Translations under genes and position numbers: made by a program | Assembly (NCBI GenBank): GCA_000372225.1 | Contig: AQTY01000002.1 | Span: forward strand, 52,875 to 116,874 | Length of the DNA stretch: 64,000 nucleotides | Direction of reading: 5' to 3' | Source: Candidatus Nitromaritima sp. SCGC AAA288-L16 | GTDB taxonomy: Bacteria > Nitrospinota > Nitrospinia > Nitrospinales > VA-1 | Part shown: positions 16,611-23,667 of the stretch, in pieces | Layout: every line of letters starts with the position of its first letter | How positions within the stretch are numbered: the stretch's first letter is position 1 | The notes under the pieces: model-generated | What the model saw: only the letters and a program-made list of their open reading frames with translations | Told to the model about the DNA's origin: nothing | Databases searched by the model: none

Positions 16611-17058
16611 TGTTTTTATGATTATCCGTATTTGCTCTGGAGTCATATCCTTTTCCAAAAAGATCTTTATTAAATAAAAAAGTTAAATAAATCGACGTTA
16701 TGTAAAACCAGTATGCAATCACCATATGGTGTGGACGCGTCCAATATAGAGAGCCATAAAAAGATAAACATAAGCATGGAGAATAACTGATATGTACTGC
16801 AATGATTTTTAGGATTCTTGCGCACAGTTTATTTTTAAATGAATAAATTTTTTTTGCTATTTTGGGGAAATATACAATTGAACACAAAAGCGGTGATACA
16901 AATAATATGAAAAATATTGTTCCGAAAATTGGTATATTGATAGAATCACCACCCCCGGCATAAATACCAGCCATTAGGTTTTCTTCTACAACATTCCAAG
17001 TTATCTTCACAATTCCAATTAGTAAAAACCCAATAATAACTGCTCGATACAAAGCCAT
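16525..17058 (-). CDS. Hypothetical multi-span membrane protein, C-terminus inside repeat
   Basis: 177 residues with about four membrane spans (YRAVIIGFLLIGIV; IFGTIFFILFVSPLL; RILKIIAVHISY; VIAYWFYITSIYLTFLF). From about residue 150 the frame enters repeat copy 6 and ends NLCQSDRHFLAFSDTTRNER..., so the native C-terminus was probably replaced by module sequence. Last gene of the HU-led cluster. No family recognised. Confidence 0.5.
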   Translation of the reverse strand: MALYRAVIIGFLLIGIVKITWNVVEENLMAGIYAGGGDSINIPIFGTIFFILFVSPLLCSIVYFPKIAKKIYSFKNKLCARILKIIAVHISYSPCLCLSFYGSLYWTRPHHMVIAYWFYITSIYLTFLFNKDLFGKGYDSRANTDNHKNTVPNLCQSDRHFLAFSDTTRNERHRKCN

Positions 17059-17070
17059 CTCCTTTAATTA

Positions 17071-17304
17071 TCAATCGGGAAAAGGAATATCCAAAAGATC
17101 AATAAGCATGAAAAAAACTGTGCCAGCAGATAATAAAGCGCAGATTAAAAAATCATGGAGAACCGAACACCATACCAGAAACACCAAAAGAGGTGCCACA
17201 AGGGAAAAAGTTAGCCATTTTATTATTTTTAAAATTTTTATCAATTTCAGATCGGAATCAATGCGGAATCTACCTAATCTAAGGTAGTTTCTCTTAGCAC
17301 ACAT
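17071..17304 (-). CDS. Small membrane protein (77 aa)
   Basis: Basic N-terminus (CAKRNYLRLGRFRID) and two hydrophobic segments (WLTFSLVAPLLVFLVW; LICALLSAGTVFFMLIDLL). Its start overlaps the end of the preceding 71-residue gene by 31 bp, indicating a compact operon. No family recognised. Confidence 0.5.
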   Translation of the reverse strand: MCAKRNYLRLGRFRIDSDLKLIKILKIIKWLTFSLVAPLLVFLVWCSVLHDFLICALLSAGTVFFMLIDLLDIPFPD

Positions 17305-17489
17305 TCATGCCTGACTGATTTCCAAATAAAATACAAATTCATAAGTATTGAAATACCCATTGCTGCCGGGATGATAATTACAAAAATCCAGACATTTAAA
17401 GCTTCATAAGTTGTTCCTATAGCTGCGGCGACATTCATTAGAAAATTCACACACCAATCAAATATGGTATTAATCAAGTTGCTGTTCAT
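17274..17489 (-). CDS. Small membrane protein (71 aa)
   Basis: Two hydrophobic segments (about 12-25, and 33-55: VWIFVIIIPAAMGISILMNL) and a charged tail. Overlaps the following gene by 31 bp. Member of the HU-led cluster of small genes; no family recognised. Confidence 0.5.
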   Translation of the reverse strand: MNSNLINTIFDWCVNFLMNVAAAIGTTYEALNVWIFVIIIPAAMGISILMNLYFIWKSVRHECVLRETTLD

Positions 17490-17533
17490 TTTAGTTGCCT
17501 CACTTTGTTAAGTTTTTAAATTGGTTGCCTGAA

Positions 17534-17818
17534 CTAGTTTGGAAAATAAAACTTATTCCATAGAGCAAATCCAAAAATATAAATCACCCCACAAATAAAA
17601 TTGGAAGTTGTGATCCAGGTTCCTTTAGTAATTTCAACCCACCCCTCAGTCCAATAGGGATGAAATAAATACCAGAATAAAACCGAGTACATCAACGCTA
17701 TCGAATATAAAACCTGTTTATCGAACGACCCCTTTCTCTGTGGAGCACCGCACTGGGGACAGGTGATCGCCTTAGTACTGATCTCTTTATTGCATTCGTA
17801 GCAGGATTTAAGAGCCAT
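17534..17818 (-). CDS. Zinc-ribbon membrane protein (94 aa)
   Basis: An N-terminal zinc ribbon with C6-x2-C9 and C20-x2-C23 (SCYECNKEIS...CPQCGAPQ) is followed by two membrane spans (LMYSVLFWYLF; FICGVIYIFGFALW). This zinc-ribbon plus membrane layout is common among small uncharacterised bacterial proteins. Same-strand cluster with HU; function unknown. Confidence 0.6.
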   Translation of the reverse strand: MALKSCYECNKEISTKAITCPQCGAPQRKGSFDKQVLYSIALMYSVLFWYLFHPYWTEGWVEITKGTWITTSNFICGVIYIFGFALWNKFYFPN

Positions 17819-17830
17819 TTAAAATTATTC

Positions 17831-17995
17831 TTACCGGCGTTTATTCGGCCTTTGCAATCGAAGCAGTTGTGATCTTAAAAACTTTTTATCCTTGGGACCT
17901 GTATTGCATATTAAGTTTGACCGTTTCTCAAGAATTGCTCGCGAGATCGTGTTCTTAAGTTTGCCTTTCCCATCGTAAATACGAACTACGAACAT
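17831..17995 (-). CDS. Small basic protein (54 aa)
   Basis: ATG at 17995 lies 3 bp after the stop of the 72-residue gene; GGGGGG within that gene's end may serve as ribosome-binding site. The product is strongly basic (many Lys/Arg, ending RLQRPNKRR), consistent with nucleic-acid binding. No family recognised. Confidence 0.45.
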   Translation of the reverse strand: MFVVRIYDGKGKLKNTISRAILEKRSNLICNTGPKDKKFLRSQLLRLQRPNKRR

Positions 17996-17997
17996 AA

Positions 17998-18216
17998 TTA
18001 ACCCCCCATACTCTTTATATATTTGTAGTTACTTGTCGAATTAGCAGTCGCCAATTCTTTTTCTTTGTTTTTTAAATGCTCCAACTCTGCGTTAATAGTT
18101 TTTATTTTTCGTCCAAGTATTTTCTGCTCAGCTTCTTTCTTTTCATAAATTGATCCTAATTCATCAATATGTTTTTCCAGAATGCTTTGCGCCTTTGATT
18201 TTCTATGACTGTTCAT
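17998..18216 (-). CDS. Small coiled-coil protein (72 aa)
   Basis: Lys/Glu-rich helical sequence (HIDELGSIYEKKEAEQKILG) with heptad character over residues 15-58. Its ATG abuts the stop codon of the HU gene at 18216, so the two are translationally coupled. May be a phage- or element-type accessory protein. Confidence 0.5.
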   Translation of the reverse strand: MNSHRKSKAQSILEKHIDELGSIYEKKEAEQKILGRKIKTINAELEHLKNKEKELATANSTSNYKYIKSMGG

Positions 18217-18494
18217 CAGAGAGTTTTGGTTAGATTTTTAGAGGGTTTAAATTTAACTGATTTTCTTTCTTCGATTTTTATAGGTTCTCCTGTTCTTGGG
18301 TTTCGACCATCCCTTGCCTTTCTTTTAGAAACTCTGAAAGTCCCAAAACTTGAACAAGTGATCTTGCCTTGTTTTTTAAGCTCTCTTGCAATCACCTCAA
18401 ATGTTGAATTAACAATATTTCCAACAAACTTTTTGTCTGCGTTCAATTCCCCGCTTTTTTTAATAACGGTATTAACAAGATTAGGATTTCTCAC
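18216..18494 (-). CDS. HU/IHF-family DNA-binding protein
   Basis: 92 residues, GTG start after AAAGGAG. The body matches HU/IHF: an N-terminal helical dimer domain, then FGTFRVSKRKARDGRNPRTG, the beta-arm signature with the conserved NPRTG tip, and IEERKSVKFKPSK. HU proteins bend DNA and dimerise. It heads six small same-strand genes ending at repeat copy 6, as a mobile-element architectural protein might; a core chromosomal HU is the alternative. Confidence 0.9.
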   Translation of the reverse strand: MRNPNLVNTVIKKSGELNADKKFVGNIVNSTFEVIARELKKQGKITCSSFGTFRVSKRKARDGRNPRTGEPIKIEERKSVKFKPSKNLTKTL

Positions 18495-18510
18495 TGTTTT
18501 CTCCTTTAAT

Positions 18511-20922
18511 TTAATGGTTGGTGTTGTTCTTAAAGTTATTTATCTCAGGTTGTGTCATCACTTTCCCCAGTGAATACCCATTTGCCGTCTGCCTTTTCAA
18601 AGAACCCACGGCCTGAAATAAGTGGTCTATTGCGTTTTCCCTGGCTCTTTTAATTCGGTTTTCTCCTTTCCCTGCTAATTCCTTCGTATTGTGTAAAAAA
18701 TTTACCAGCAACCCTGTCGGAACTCGTTGGCTTTGACCCAAGGACGCTTTTTTAAGGTTGAGCATGTACCAGACCTGGGTATCCATGTTTTCTTGGCTTG
18801 GTTTGAATTTTGGAATTGATGCAAGTACAGGAATTTTTCTTTCGGGTCTATTTATGTTCTTCTTGCTTTTTGTTCCGACTTTTAACTTTTTAGGTAGAAC
18901 CGTCTGAGCAATCTTTACGCTTTGTATATTTCTTTGAATGATCTCAGTAGGTTTTAAAGGCAAAACAACCCCCGAGTGGAGAGCAACCCGCATGGTGTCC
19001 TTAGATTTTTTAGGAGCAAAGAACCCATTGTGGTAATTGACCTGCTCGTAACGCACATCTGCCGGTAATTTAAATTCCTTCTTCTTTATGTCTTTGTGAA
19101 TTTTTTTCATATAAGTTCCCCATATGGGAGCTGCAGCATGAGCTCCGGTTAATCCTTTCCCGTTAGGGCCGATGAGCGGGCTATTATCATCAAACCCTAC
19201 CCATACCGACGTTGCGTAATTCTTTGTAAATCCTGTAAACCAACTATCTCTAAAATCGTTTGTCGTTCCGGTTTTACCACCGGCGGGATGATCAAACCCG
19301 ACTCGGCGAACCACGCGCCCCGATCCATTTTCAACAACCCCTTTCATCATATCCAGCAAAGGGTAAATCTCTTTTTCAGGAAAGCGCTTGGATTTTTCAA
19401 TAAAGTGGTCATACAAAATGTTTCCTCCGTAATCCTCCACCCTGAAAACAAAAAACGGTTCCTTGTAGGTTCCAAGATTCGCAATTACGCTGTAAGCTGA
19501 AGCGAGCTCTAAGGCGGAAACACCCGATGACCCCAACGCGAGGGAGTAGTTATTTTTTAACGGAGACTTGATTCCAAATTTACGAGCTGTCTTGATCACT
19601 CGCTTTGGACTAAGTTCGTACATCAACTTTGCAGAGATTACGTTTACGGATTTAGCCAATGCTTCCTTTAAAATTATAGGTCCTTTAAACTTGTCGTTGA
19701 AGTTATTCGGTTCCCATGGAGTTGTTCCTGGTATATCCAAAGAAATCGGTTCGTCCACGAGTACAGTTCCAGGGTGATACCCCAGGTTTTCAAAAGCACT
19801 CATGTATACAAAAGGTTTGAAAGAGGAACCCGGCATGCGATTATTGGATACTGCTCGATTAAACTGGCTCTTTGAATAATCCAACCCGCCGAGTAAAACC
19901 CGAATGGCTCCTGACTTATTGTCAATTGTGGCTACCGCAACTTCGAGATTTTCCTGACCTTCTTCCTTAATCATGCGACTTTCAAGAAATTTAATATGAT
20001 GTTTGGCTGCATCGTGTGCCGCTTGCTGCATGTTGGAATCAAGCGTGGTGAATATTTTTAATCCACCAAAATGAATAAAGTCTTTTTCATAGATTTCCTC
20101 CATTTCATTCAATACATAATCCAAGAAGTAACTATCAGGATTTTGCTTTCTATTTGTTTTCCGAATATTAAGTTCTGACCTTAATGCCTCGGCTCTTTGG
20201 GTTTCGTCGATGTATCCTTCATCCACCATTCTTTGCAGAACGTAGCTTGCACGATGGATAGAAGCTTCCTTATTATTAATAGGATTTACTTTGTTTGGTG
20301 ATTTTGGTATCGCTGCAAGAACCGCACTTTGCAAAAGATTGAGTTCGCTTGGGGTTTTCCCAAAGTAAACTTCGCTTGCCCTATTTATTCCGTATGCCCC
20401 TTTGCCAAAATAAACCTGGTTGGCGTAAGCTTCGAGTATTTCTGCTTTACTGAAAGTCGATTCAATCTGGAATGCCATCAACAATTCTTTTAGTTTTCTT
20501 TCGTAACTTTTTTCAAAACTAAAAAAAAGGTTCTTTGCCAATTGCTGGGTAATCGTGCTGCCTCCCTGGGCGGTTTTACCTTTTACCGTGTTTTTATAAA
20601 ATGCTCGAAGAATTCCAACTGGATCTAATCCGTGATGTTCGTAAAACGTTGAATCTTCAACAGCAATGATAGCTTTCTGAAAATAGGGAGAGATCAGGTC
20701 AAGTGTCATGTAACTTCGATCGCCCAGTATTTTTAATACCTTCCCATCCCGTGAATAGATTTCTGTTGGTGGTTGCTGGTTTATATAACGGAGATTTTGG
20801 GGGATTCTTGGCAACTCGCCTTTTACCTGGTAATAAGTAACCCCGACACCGGACATAACGATAAACACGGATATAAAAACAAAACCAACCATGTATTTTT
20901 GTAAAAATTTTATTACGTACAT
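18511..20922 (-). CDS. Class A penicillin-binding protein (PBP1A type)
   Basis: 803 residues. An N-terminal anchor (about 12-32) precedes the GT51 glycosyltransferase domain with E89 in AVEDSTFYEHHG and the QGGSTITQQLAKN motif. The transpeptidase domain follows, with active-site S366 (SSFK), a downstream SVN triad and KTGTTND near 548. It polymerises and cross-links peptidoglycan at the inner membrane. The C-terminal ~120 residues are a basic low-complexity tail. An out-of-frame segment of the upstream lipoprotein gene runs into its start. Second class A PBP in the window besides PBP1C. Confidence 0.95.
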   Translation of the reverse strand: MYVIKFLQKYMVGFVFISVFIVMSGVGVTYYQVKGELPRIPQNLRYINQQPPTEIYSRDGKVLKILGDRSYMTLDLISPYFQKAIIAVEDSTFYEHHGLDPVGILRAFYKNTVKGKTAQGGSTITQQLAKNLFFSFEKSYERKLKELLMAFQIESTFSKAEILEAYANQVYFGKGAYGINRASEVYFGKTPSELNLLQSAVLAAIPKSPNKVNPINNKEASIHRASYVLQRMVDEGYIDETQRAEALRSELNIRKTNRKQNPDSYFLDYVLNEMEEIYEKDFIHFGGLKIFTTLDSNMQQAAHDAAKHHIKFLESRMIKEEGQENLEVAVATIDNKSGAIRVLLGGLDYSKSQFNRAVSNNRMPGSSFKPFVYMSAFENLGYHPGTVLVDEPISLDIPGTTPWEPNNFNDKFKGPIILKEALAKSVNVISAKLMYELSPKRVIKTARKFGIKSPLKNNYSLALGSSGVSALELASAYSVIANLGTYKEPFFVFRVEDYGGNILYDHFIEKSKRFPEKEIYPLLDMMKGVVENGSGRVVRRVGFDHPAGGKTGTTNDFRDSWFTGFTKNYATSVWVGFDDNSPLIGPNGKGLTGAHAAAPIWGTYMKKIHKDIKKKEFKLPADVRYEQVNYHNGFFAPKKSKDTMRVALHSGVVLPLKPTEIIQRNIQSVKIAQTVLPKKLKVGTKSKKNINRPERKIPVLASIPKFKPSQENMDTQVWYMLNLKKASLGQSQRVPTGLLVNFLHNTKELAGKGENRIKRARENAIDHLFQAVGSLKRQTANGYSLGKVMTQPEINNFKNNTNH

Positions 20923-21172
20923 GTAAAATCCTTAATATTTTCTAAAGGGAGAACAAAGGGAGTAATATCAACATCGGAAACCCTAAGAAAAATAGTTGTA
21001 TCAAGACTAGGCTCTTTAGGACTAACTTCACTTGGCTTTATCTCCTTTACTTGATTAGAAATAATTTCACCGTCTAATCGATAATAGGTAAGACCATCTA
21101 TTCCATAGCTATTGCTTGACTCATCTTGCTGAATAGAAATTTTCGTTCTCTCACTAGTTGCATATTTTTAAA
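20917..21172 (-). pseudogene. Startless frame continuing the LPP20-like gene
   Basis: Open frame with no usable start that overlaps the end of the LPP20-like gene in another frame and then fills the gap to the PBP1A start (GIDGLTYYRLDGEIIS..., ...FLRVSDVDITPFVLPL). Composition and length suggest it is the displaced C-terminus of the lipoprotein, split by an indel in the nearby homopolymer, or a programmed shift. Confidence 0.35.
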
Positions 21173-21748
21173 AACCCACTTGCTTATGAATTTCATGGAA
21201 GTTTTTTCATCCCCGTTGAGATGATTACTTGATGCAAGTGCTGTTTGAACTTTTTTAAATTCAATGCGTGCCAGTGAAAAGCTTGTGTTTGAATCCGATT
21301 GATCCCAGTGATCCACTATCTTTGCATCAAGAAGTAAAATGGCGGCCGTATCATTGATTACGGTTTGAAGTTTTTCTTTATCGATCCACCCTGGTTCCCG
21401 TGGGTCTTTTACTGCCTGGTGATATCGAATCAAGCCGCTATTGAAATTACCGAGAACAAGGATCAAGCTATTTCGTGCTGCATCATTAGCATCCCTTTGA
21501 ACTTTGCCAGGAGAATCTATATATTTTTTCTTACCCACACCGAAAAACGAATCTTTTGACTCATGGTTCTCTGACAAGGAGACACCACTACCCGTTGATA
21601 CCCAAGAAGGTGTTTCTTTTTTTTCTATTTTTGCTTCTAGGACAGGTTTCGATTCCAACGTTTCCGATCGACTTAATATTTCTTTACTTGTTGTCGAACA
21701 ACCAAACATAATTGCTGTTCCTATAACCGATAGAATTATTTTGTTCAT
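21098..21748 (-). CDS. LPP20-like lipoprotein
   Basis: I start at ATG 21748 (MNKIILSVIGTAIMFGCS) because it has a GAGGT site and a lipobox (MFGC); the longer upstream frame has no such features. 216 residues; the middle (GVGKKKYIDSPGKVQRDAND) resembles the LPP20/LapA-like lipoprotein domain. The frame ends at TAG 21098, but from about 21175 another frame stays open down to 20917 without a start codon. A frameshift near TTTTTAAAAA (about 21165-21175) would extend the protein by ~60 residues. Confidence 0.65.
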   Translation of the reverse strand: MNKIILSVIGTAIMFGCSTTSKEILSRSETLESKPVLEAKIEKKETPSWVSTGSGVSLSENHESKDSFFGVGKKKYIDSPGKVQRDANDAARNSLILVLGNFNSGLIRYHQAVKDPREPGWIDKEKLQTVINDTAAILLLDAKIVDHWDQSDSNTSFSLARIEFKKVQTALASSNHLNGDEKTSMKFISKWVFKNMQLVRERKFLFSKMSQAIAME

Positions 21749-21924
21749 GATTAACCTCGATAAAAATTTTATGAACTGACAGGCCAACCAAATTTCATCC
21801 TGGAAGGAAGGGAACCCGGATAAAATCAGAGGAGACCACCTGGCACGCCAGTGGACAGGCCATATTCCAATCATACTCAGGTAAGCTGACCTATCAGCCC
21901 ATTTTGATTTTCTTTTTCAGAAGA

Positions 21925-22332
21925 CTAGATTCTTTGTATTCTGTTTAAATAAAATGGATAATGTTTAATGCCGGGAGGAGCGGACCACACTCCCCTCATG
22001 TTCCCATTACTAAGAATCTTCCCTTCAAATGTTCCAGTCACCTGATCCTTTCTGTATTCACTAAAAAGAAACCTTTCGTCGTCGCTAATGGAACCTTTTA
22101 GTTTCCTTATTTCCCTGTGCGTATTTACTATGGTTCCCGTAATATTTCCCCCTACTTGATTAATCGAGAGGCTCATTGAGTGTTTACCGCCAATAGTTCC
22201 TTCAAAGTAGAGTTTTTGAACTACGGGTACTGGCGCAGAGCTTGGCCTCGTTAAGTCATTGAATTGAACCCAGGTAATTATTGAAATACCTAGTGCAAAA
22301 ACTACCAAAGTTATTTTTGTCCAATAATTCAC
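21925..22332 (-). CDS. Hypothetical membrane-anchored beta-rich protein
   Basis: 135 residues from GTG 22332, chosen because GGAGG lies 9 nt upstream, which the earlier in-frame ATG lacks. One N-terminal membrane span (ITLVVFALGISIITWV) is followed by a beta-rich domain with repeated Gly turns (FEGTIGGKHSMSLSINQVGG, GTFEGKILSNGNMRGVW). This resembles lipocalin-like or FlgO-type small folds, but no family is certain. Member of the envelope block. Confidence 0.55.
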   Translation of the reverse strand: MNYWTKITLVVFALGISIITWVQFNDLTRPSSAPVPVVQKLYFEGTIGGKHSMSLSINQVGGNITGTIVNTHREIRKLKGSISDDERFLFSEYRKDQVTGTFEGKILSNGNMRGVWSAPPGIKHYPFYLNRIQRI

Positions 22333-22363
22333 GAAGCCAACCTCCACATAAAAATATTATTAG

Positions 22364-23470
22364 TTATTTCGGGTACTCAAAAATCCAGTCACCAACTAAA
22401 GGGTCATCATTTTTATTTTGAGGCCCTTTCTTGACTGCGACCTTTTTTGTTAGTTCCAAATTATCTAACGATAGGTTTCTGTTATTTGCCAGGAATTCAC
22501 CGTTAGAAGTGCTAACCTTAAGTATCTTTACCCTCTGTTCATCTTCCGTAATAGTTTCTTCCATGATTGAATCAACGGGTTTGGTGTCAAAATGTTCTTT
22601 GCTCGCTACTTGAATACTTTCTCCTTGATCCGCTACAGACGTATCCGAATTTTCTGGTGCGGGGTTGAGACGCAGCTCAAGCTGTTTTTTCATATCTTCC
22701 GATGTATTTGAGGCAGATTGAATCTGTCCGGATGATTTAACCTGTATCCTGGTTAAATTTTCAATCAAACCGGCAAGATATTTTTCCTGGCCTTCATTGT
22801 TATCTTCTTTATAAAGCTCTCTTGCCTTGGTTAGGTAGGGAATGGATTGATCAATGTCATTCTTCTCGTTATAGGCAAGGCCAAGGTTATAGTTTGCTAC
22901 TGCATTATTTTCATCGATGGACAAGGCAATTTCATATTCCTCAATCGCCTTGTCTAGTTGACCGAGTTGTTCGTGAACCATTCCGAGACCATTGTGAGCT
23001 TGAGCATATTTCGGATTGATTCTTAGTGCCTCGTTGTATGCCTCTTGGGCCAACTCTAGTTTTTTCTCGACCAATCGGACCGCACCGAGGTTGTTGTGAG
23101 AACGGGCAAATTCATTATTTTGTTCAATTACTTTTTGAAAGTCTGAAATTTTGTTCTTGTATCGTTCCGCATCGGTATAGATATCTCCAAATAGGAAAGG
23201 TCCCATTGAATACACACGATCTGTTTCAAGGGCTGCCCTGAACTCCTTTTCCGCTTCTTCTAAGCGTTTTACCTTCAAATACACTTCGCCAAGATCGTTG
23301 TGGGCCTTCGTGTTATGCCAATCTTCCTTGATCAGTTTTTGGTACTTGATTATGTTTGCTTCCTGTTGTCGAAAACTGTCATACGTTTCCTGAATTTCTT
23401 GTGCGCCTGCACTTGTAGTCAGGCAACTTAAGTTAAAAATCAAAGCTGCCATGTATAGTTTGTTTTTCAT
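22364..23470 (-). CDS. Exported TPR protein
   Basis: 368 residues with a signal peptide (LYMAALIFNLSCLTTSAGA). Five to six TPR units span about residues 50-235 (AHNDLGEVYLKVKRLEEAEK; SHNNLGAVRLVEKKLELAQE; AHNGLGMVHEQLGQLDKAIE; ANYNLGLAYNEKNDIDQSI). A polar linker leads to a conserved-looking tail (DPLVGDWIFEYPK). Probably a periplasmic scaffold for cell-wall proteins, judging from PBP genes on both sides. Two palindromic motifs lie upstream (23530-23543, 23636-23659). Confidence 0.75.
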   Translation of the reverse strand: MKNKLYMAALIFNLSCLTTSAGAQEIQETYDSFRQQEANIIKYQKLIKEDWHNTKAHNDLGEVYLKVKRLEEAEKEFRAALETDRVYSMGPFLFGDIYTDAERYKNKISDFQKVIEQNNEFARSHNNLGAVRLVEKKLELAQEAYNEALRINPKYAQAHNGLGMVHEQLGQLDKAIEEYEIALSIDENNAVANYNLGLAYNEKNDIDQSIPYLTKARELYKEDNNEGQEKYLAGLIENLTRIQVKSSGQIQSASNTSEDMKKQLELRLNPAPENSDTSVADQGESIQVASKEHFDTKPVDSIMEETITEDEQRVKILKVSTSNGEFLANNRNLSLDNLELTKKVAVKKGPQNKNDDPLVGDWIFEYPK

Positions 23471-23529
23471 GCTTTCTCCTTTTTTAGAATTAATAAGTTG
23501 GCCTTAAATTTGGCTCTCTACATGGATAG

Positions 23530-23543
23530 TTCGAGAAATCGAA
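23530..23543. promoter_or_regulatory. Palindrome TTCGA-N4-TCGAA upstream of TPR gene
   Basis: Perfect 5+4+5 palindrome 60 bp ahead of the TPR start codon. A near-identical palindrome, with similar flanks (GGATAG/GGAATAG), occurs at 31773-31786, and half sites occur at 23636, 31793 and 33605. Possible operator for a dimeric regulator. Confidence 0.45.
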
Positions 23544-23635
23544 GTTAATAAGCTAACGGTTATATTTTTTTTGTGAGGGGGTGAAAAGGCTTTATTAATA
23601 AAGAGATTTGGGCGGGTAGGATTTACTGAATACCT

Positions 23636-23659
23636 GTTCGAGAAATTTTCTGCTCGAAC
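23636..23659. promoter_or_regulatory. Inverted repeat GTTCGAG-N10-CTCGAAC
   Basis: Seven-base perfect arms separated by ten bases, located between the PBP1C stop and the TPR gene start. Shares the GTTCGAGAAA core with the other copies. It could act as an operator, or less likely as a weak hairpin. Confidence 0.4.
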
Positions 23660-23667
23660 AATATGAT

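Noticed and set aside
16450..16677. Frame starting VGARGFEPP
   Set aside because: Typical spurious translation of a tRNA complement; the DNA is the tRNA-Pro scar.
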